A DNA stretch of 39,367 nt, from assembly GCA_017992555.1 (NCBI GenBank), contig JAGOOK010000016.1, positions 1-39,367 on the forward strand, given 5' to 3'. A program made the position numbers and the translations under genes. Of the stretch, positions 35,901 through 39,367 are shown in pieces (the stretch's first letter is position 1; the number at the start of each line of letters is the position of its first letter). The notes under the pieces are model-generated. The model was not told the origin of the DNA. It worked only from the letters and a program-made list of their open reading frames with translations, and ran no database searches. The stretch is from Caldisericia bacterium (GTDB lineage Bacteria; Caldisericota; Caldisericia; JAAYUI01).

Positions 35901-38807
35901 ATATTCATCTTTATAACCTTCCTCTGGTTTGTATTTCCAAAGCAGTGACAGCTTGCCCATATTCAGATTGGAGCTTGTGGGTGTCCTTCCGCCTCCGTCG
36001 CCATCCTCGTTTGGCCATGATGGCAGGCCAGCGTCTTTGTATGAAATGGCATTGAGGCATATCAGACCATCGTCCCATTTTATTTTTACCGGGACCACCT
36101 TTGCTCCCGGGGTAGTATCAACTCTACCAATTGTTGCCTCGATCTGGATCTTTTTTTCTGGCTCCAGGGAGAACTGGTCTGGCTTGAAAGAAATACTGCC
36201 ATCATCTGCTTCTGCCGTGATATTTTTTGTCTTACCAGTGTAGTTTGTTAGCTCAAACGAGAGTTTTGAGAGTTTTGTTCCAAAATCCAGCGAGGGAGTG
36301 TCTATTTCAACACTGTCAAAGTCCCCATAACAGTATGATGTGTATCTGTTTTCAGTGTTATCCAGGTCTTTTGTAAATATCATGCCGCCACCAGCACAAA
36401 CCGGAATGCCAACCATTTCAGAGGAGCCGGTAAGGTTTCCGCTTGAAATGTCAAAATAGAGCATTTTTTTGCCATTGCTCATAACCACGCTGTCGCCCAT
36501 TATCATAACTGATTCCAGAGCGTTGTCGTTTAGTGGTTTTGACCACAACAATTTTCCGTTTGACGCATCCAGGCATGAAAGCTGGCCTTTTTTTTCTGAA
36601 ACGACCCTCTTGTTGCCGGCACAAATAAGGTTTCCCTCAAAAAGCCACAATTTTTTCCCAGTACCTGGGTCCGAGCATCTTACGAAAGTTTCTTTTTTGC
36701 CAGTTTCTGTCGCATTGCAAATTACCCCTTCGCGCATGATGAATGGTTCCTGGCATTCGGTCCCTGTTTTCCAGACCACTTTCCCCGTGTCTGTGTTGAA
36801 ACAGTACAGCCTGTCGGCGTTAAAGTAGACCAGGTTGTCCCTGATTGCCAACCCGTAATGGAACCCCCTTTTTTGGTAATCTACCTCGATATTGTGCAGT
36901 ATTTTTCCTGTTTTCTGGTCCAGGATATCGATAAAAATGTTTCCATAATGGGAATCAGATTCAATTGCAATCTTCCCGGCACTGGCACAGATTGCTTCCT
37001 GGGCCATCCTTCTACTCTGGTCCCACCGCCATGCTTTCCTGAGCGTGAGAGGATCAATGCAAATTATCCCGTAATCTATTTCCAGGAACATTTTTCCGCC
37101 ATCAAAATAGATCTCTTTTATTTCTCGGCCGAAACCTTCTTCCAGAATCGTCTTGCCGTTTTGTGGTTCTAGGATGGATACGATACCATTGTATCCAAAT
37201 GTATAGAAAAAACCGTTCCAGTAGGTTTTTGTAATCCCATACCACATCCTCTTTAATGTGTTTCTTTTTGGAAGCTGGTTTGCAGGCACATATTTTTTGC
37301 CTTCGATGTTGTTTCTATCGTTTGCGTATGTAAAAGAATCCCCTGCAGTTTTACAAAAAGTGAATGGTATCTTTTTGGAGCTATCACCCCAGGAGAGCAC
37401 TATTTCCCCATTTGACTGGCCGAGTTTTGCCAGGTCCAGATTTGGGGTGGCCGTTAATTTATAACTTGATTTTGGGGCAACAGTGAATTTTTCCGATGAG
37501 AGCTTAATTGGCCCCGTTTTTACTGCCGTCATCTCGATATTTTCATCGCCGTTGTTTTTTATTTCGATATCTTTTGGAATAGCCTTTTTGGGTTCTAGGA
37601 ACCCAAAGTTTATCGATGATTTTTTGATGTTGGTTTTGCCTGGCGAATCGAAGGAGAGCAACCTGGAATCTTTTGTAACAGCAAACAGTTTTCCCATTGA
37701 GGGAACGATGTCTATGCCAGGTTTGGCGCCAACCTCTTCCTCATAGAGTACATTGCCGTCTGTGCACGAAGCCACAACAAGATTTTCACCTGCGACAAAA
37801 AACAGCTTTCCGTTTGAAACGGTTGGGGAATTAAGGATCGACCCGCTGTAGGTTTTTTTCCAGACCAGTTTTCCTGTGTCTGCCTGAAGACACTGGATCC
37901 CGCCATCTTTTGTTCCCAGATAAACTTTCCCGTTTGCAACAACAGGATTTTGCACCTTATTTTCGCTTATCGGGACTGCAAAGATTTTTTTGCATTTGTC
38001 TATCGAAAGGCAGTACAGGGAGAATTTGCTGCTGTTCTCATCGATACCAATTGTGTAGATTTTCCCCTGCTCTATTGCGAGTGTCGAGTTTGGGGGAAAA
38101 CTGAAATCAAGTAGGGAATCCCAGATTTTTGTCCCCTTGAACTGGTCAATGCAATAGATGTATCTGCTTGACCCAACAAAGATCTTTCCTTCGGAAACCG
38201 AGTGCAGGGTGTCAAGTTTGTCCAGTTTGCATTCCCAGATTTTTTTGCCATCTGCAAAGTCAAGGCAGTAAATATGTCCATGGTTCAATGCGACATATAT
38301 TTTGCCGGAATTCACGAGAGGTGACCCTATGGTTTGGTAGTAGGGATCATCTGTATAAAAATCAGAGATTTTCCATGCCGTAGAGCCATCTGAATAGTTG
38401 ATTGAGCGGAGTTCCTCATTGCACAAGGCGATCACCCTTCCGCCTGCAACTGTAAACTGGTTCACTGAAGGAGTGTTTGTCTCCCAAACTATGGCCCCAT
38501 TCTGGGGATTGATGGCAAGGACACGCCCTGTGAATGTGTTGTTATTTGTTGTAAAAAACACCATATTATCAAGCGCAACTGGAGCGATGTTTGTGCTTGC
38601 GGATGAGCTGGAATCAGCTTGATAGGACCAGTCCAGAGAGACCTCATCGGTCGCAGGTGCGCAGGAATCCGGATAACAGCCTGTTCTTGCCAGGTTGCCC
38701 CTTTGAAATCCTGTCCTACATTCCTCTGACAGTGAATTACCCGGGAAAATAACAAACTGGATTGAAATTATAAAAGAAAGCAAAAAAGCGAAGAATTTCC
38801 TGCCCAT
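32973..38807 (-). CDS. Giant exported protein: four PQQ/BamB-type propellers alternating with Ig-like modules, CuAO-N-like C-terminus
   Basis: 1944 residues. The start at 38807 follows AGGAGGG; the signal is MGRKFFAFLLSFIISIQFVI. Blade motifs such as NGAIVWET, GKKIWECKL and TGKLVWKK mark PQQ-type propellers near residues 40-395, 500-830, 940-1309 and 1412-1820. Between them are three Ig-like modules near 400-480, 830-915 and 1309-1406, with phrases such as IEIKNNGDENIE, FELTNYTGKTKN and ATIENLSKNQVK. The last 125 residues resemble the copper-amine-oxidase N domain (LVPMRFLAENLGCKLDYD), as in the protein at 24762. Possibly a surface or periplasmic scaffold or sensor; no catalytic residues are identified. 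A single-gene unit following its own promoter region. Confidence 0.88.
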   Translation of the reverse strand: MGRKFFAFLLSFIISIQFVIFPGNSLSEECRTGFQRGNLARTGCYPDSCAPATDEVSLDWSYQADSSSSASTNIAPVALDNMVFFTTNNNTFTGRVLAINPQNGAIVWETNTPSVNQFTVAGGRVIALCNEELRSINYSDGSTAWKISDFYTDDPYYQTIGSPLVNSGKIYVALNHGHIYCLDFADGKKIWECKLDKLDTLHSVSEGKIFVGSSRYIYCIDQFKGTKIWDSLLDFSFPPNSTLAIEQGKIYTIGIDENSSKFSLYCLSIDKCKKIFAVPISENKVQNPVVANGKVYLGTKDGGIQCLQADTGKLVWKKTYSGSILNSPTVSNGKLFFVAGENLVVASCTDGNVLYEEEVGAKPGIDIVPSMGKLFAVTKDSRLLSFDSPGKTNIKKSSINFGFLEPKKAIPKDIEIKNNGDENIEMTAVKTGPIKLSSEKFTVAPKSSYKLTATPNLDLAKLGQSNGEIVLSWGDSSKKIPFTFCKTAGDSFTYANDRNNIEGKKYVPANQLPKRNTLKRMWYGITKTYWNGFFYTFGYNGIVSILEPQNGKTILEEGFGREIKEIYFDGGKMFLEIDYGIICIDPLTLRKAWRWDQSRRMAQEAICASAGKIAIESDSHYGNIFIDILDQKTGKILHNIEVDYQKRGFHYGLAIRDNLVYFNADRLYCFNTDTGKVVWKTGTECQEPFIMREGVICNATETGKKETFVRCSDPGTGKKLWLFEGNLICAGNKRVVSEKKGQLSCLDASNGKLLWSKPLNDNALESVMIMGDSVVMSNGKKMLYFDISSGNLTGSSEMVGIPVCAGGGMIFTKDLDNTENRYTSYCYGDFDSVEIDTPSLDFGTKLSKLSFELTNYTGKTKNITAEADDGSISFKPDQFSLEPEKKIQIEATIGRVDTTPGAKVVPVKIKWDDGLICLNAISYKDAGLPSWPNEDGDGGGRTPTSSNLNMGKLSLLWKYKPEEGYKDEYGLLERAVEEGSQFPSGAVCGDGKLFVFDKQFENPSRKIRYLKCFDISNGKLLWKKEFYYSDVSWFEGKLYVKSDNGLICMLGETGETLWNKFIPNISSLTLYDGLLYSKDGCYDTKDGEKLWESKGREFVVGDGKYFSYYYSYDYDSNKIKKLACLDARTGKKIWENDASKLDAIFRNFLCTNGVLVYFYGHMQGVDTSTGKILWTIKDPFPSEIKSINAANGLIVISSHIQGDVYSNRKRFFPQYDINIFSAKTGKKIRELHFEETSNPMIARDKVYFLSAMHLLGFSTNSDSIRENYSDWKLWSAGGFGAITCVGDKLFVSKSDGNVYCYSSGDGFLLDENFYDFRTVAPGTKKDIWATIENLSKNQVKTTIEVTTPSVTAETSELTFEPGEKKKLKLTMDLSGSTSPENGKVLRGELVIRWPGPEKRFQLRGYVENKKPEMACTDSFLENELNQLFIYPEACGPKKNLKKVMAWPDAYLTKDKVVALNNGALENYSLDGLKKTIFIKSPECKTLGTPDHEGAFYVADGKQVHKYDETRGKKLWTAKNFKMDEEMIVDEIYCYKGKVFVFVGNLYCLDSKTGKTIWMAQTKRKESKNYPYSYDRDEGLIFQMAFDSNRAYLCRLEDRRTGDYENPRTGFSFVLSCFDIANGKVFWEQNFFDSDIDQSVFGDFGFASKSIINNIFIKNGIIYLQVEAYSHGIQWDGLCSFNMSNGKKIIEVPYTCDASSVSDGKLRCENMFIDIETGECIWEDKSYMNCHARSGDYAYAKNSFFLDSLYFHDGDLEIYNTLTNTKTGSFDFCFDGSSDNKTSYISRRSFVVPIKDYLFVVREPNLLYCFSEGATKKLEFQIGSSKFKADGAEQDMGVKLQTIGGVTYLPAKFVAEPMGGDTLWNDRWKEITVILNGNTIRMRIGYEKATVNANDIQIDPKNPKVVPIISGGRTLVPMRFLAENLGCKLDYDQKTKKITITSGVK

Positions 38808-38930
38808 AAAACCCTCCTGGCCCAATTATTTTTTGTCCTCTATAAGGGAGTTTAGGAATTATTCACCAAAAATGCAAATCTAAAAAATACCTATGGATAG
38901 ATAGATTTCTTTGTTCTTATGACGGGAAGA

Positions 38931-39367
38931 CTAGCTTGCCAGCTCTGCTTTGCGGCGTGCCATCCAGGCTTTTCGGATGAGCCTGAGTACCCTTGTGCCG
39001 CCTGTTTGTGTCCCCACAGGCGTAAAGCCCAGCGAGAGGGCAAGAGAGAAGCTTCTGTTGTTCCCAAGCACTACGTATGTGTCTACATAATAGATTTCCG
39101 ATTCCCTGAACATCTCGTCCAGGACAAGGCTGCAGGCCTCTTTTCCATAGCCTTTTCCCCACATCGCCTTATCACCGATTGATATGACCATCTCGCCTTT
39201 GCGCTCAAAATCTGTAATGTGGGCGGTTACGTCCCCTATCAGTTTTCCATCCACATCAATGGCCCAGAGAAGATCACCGGAAGATTTTCGGTCAGAAAGC
39301 CATCTGTGGCTGTCTGCAAGTGCGGTTTGGTAAGTGTAACTGGGACGATCAGGCAAACCAAGGCTTT
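38931..39367 (-). CDS. GNAT family N-acetyltransferase (5' end outside window)
   Basis: The frame is open to the right edge (SLGLPDRPSY...), so the real start lies beyond 39367; a TTG at 39356 is internal. Motif A of GNAT is visible as ISIGDKAMWGKGYGKEA, binding acetyl-CoA, preceded by AIDVDGKLIGDV and followed by VVLGNNRSFSLALSLGF, typical of the RimJ/RimL-like branch. The substrate is not predictable. The C-terminus is basic. The 120-base gap to the gene at 38807 has no obvious terminator. Confidence 0.85.
   Translation of the reverse strand, partial: SLGLPDRPSYTYQTALADSHRWLSDRKSSGDLLWAIDVDGKLIGDVTAHITDFERKGEMVISIGDKAMWGKGYGKEACSLVLDEMFRESEIYYVDTYVVLGNNRSFSLALSLGFTPVGTQTGGTRVLRLIRKAWMARRKAELAS

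Overview
The window is a piece of chromosome from a bacterium that cannot be placed to phylum from sequence alone. The evidence for bacteria is Shine-Dalgarno-led genes, lipobox lipoproteins, intrinsic terminators, gyrBA and an early purine operon of the PurS/short-PurQ type. The many lipoproteins, exported beta-propeller proteins and copper-amine-oxidase-N-like C-termini suggest an elaborate cell envelope, as in little-cultured lineages; that last step is inference. No tRNA, rRNA, CRISPR array, transposase or phage gene was seen. The first 2.8 kb is visibly more AT-rich than the housekeeping genes that follow.

Layout. 1-2.8 kb holds two related exported or lipidated proteins of a family without a clear name, separated by a 121-bp duplicate of the 3' end of the next gene, corA. 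4.0-10.8 kb is a tight co-directional operon, purA-purB-purC-purS-purQ-(triple BON protein)-argS, with overlapping starts and stops and frequent TTG/GTG starts, closed by a strong terminator. 10.8-14.2 kb, on the minus strand, is the most novel part: an exported beta-propeller protein, two Cys-rich peptides (15 Cys each, shared N-terminus), an intercistronic hairpin and a radical SAM/SPASM protein. It looks like a new peptide-maturation (RiPP-like) cluster. 14.4-17.3 kb holds mscL, an exported four-repeat protein and a methyltransferase. 17.3-23.0 kb (minus) holds a hypothetical gene, an archease, gyrA and gyrB.

23.1-24.7 kb is a three-gene lipoprotein operon sharing one module. 24.8-29.0 kb encodes a 1416-residue exported protein with about 15 small repeats; 13 carry a Cys pair and 2 carry neither Cys. 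29.1-29.8 kb is a flavoprotein with an iron-sulfur-flavoprotein-type Cys motif. 30.0-38.8 kb is again envelope proteins: an exported protein, a third member of the family from the left end that is split by one extra unit of a 7-bp tandem repeat, and a 1944-residue exported protein alternating PQQ-type propellers with Ig-like modules. A GNAT acetyltransferase runs off the right edge.

The housekeeping operons look intact and ordinary apart from an altered HIGH motif in ArgRS and Val at the GyrA quinolone-site position. The accessory genes centre on the cell surface: exported propellers, disulfide-stabilised repeats and a candidate modified Cys-rich peptide system.
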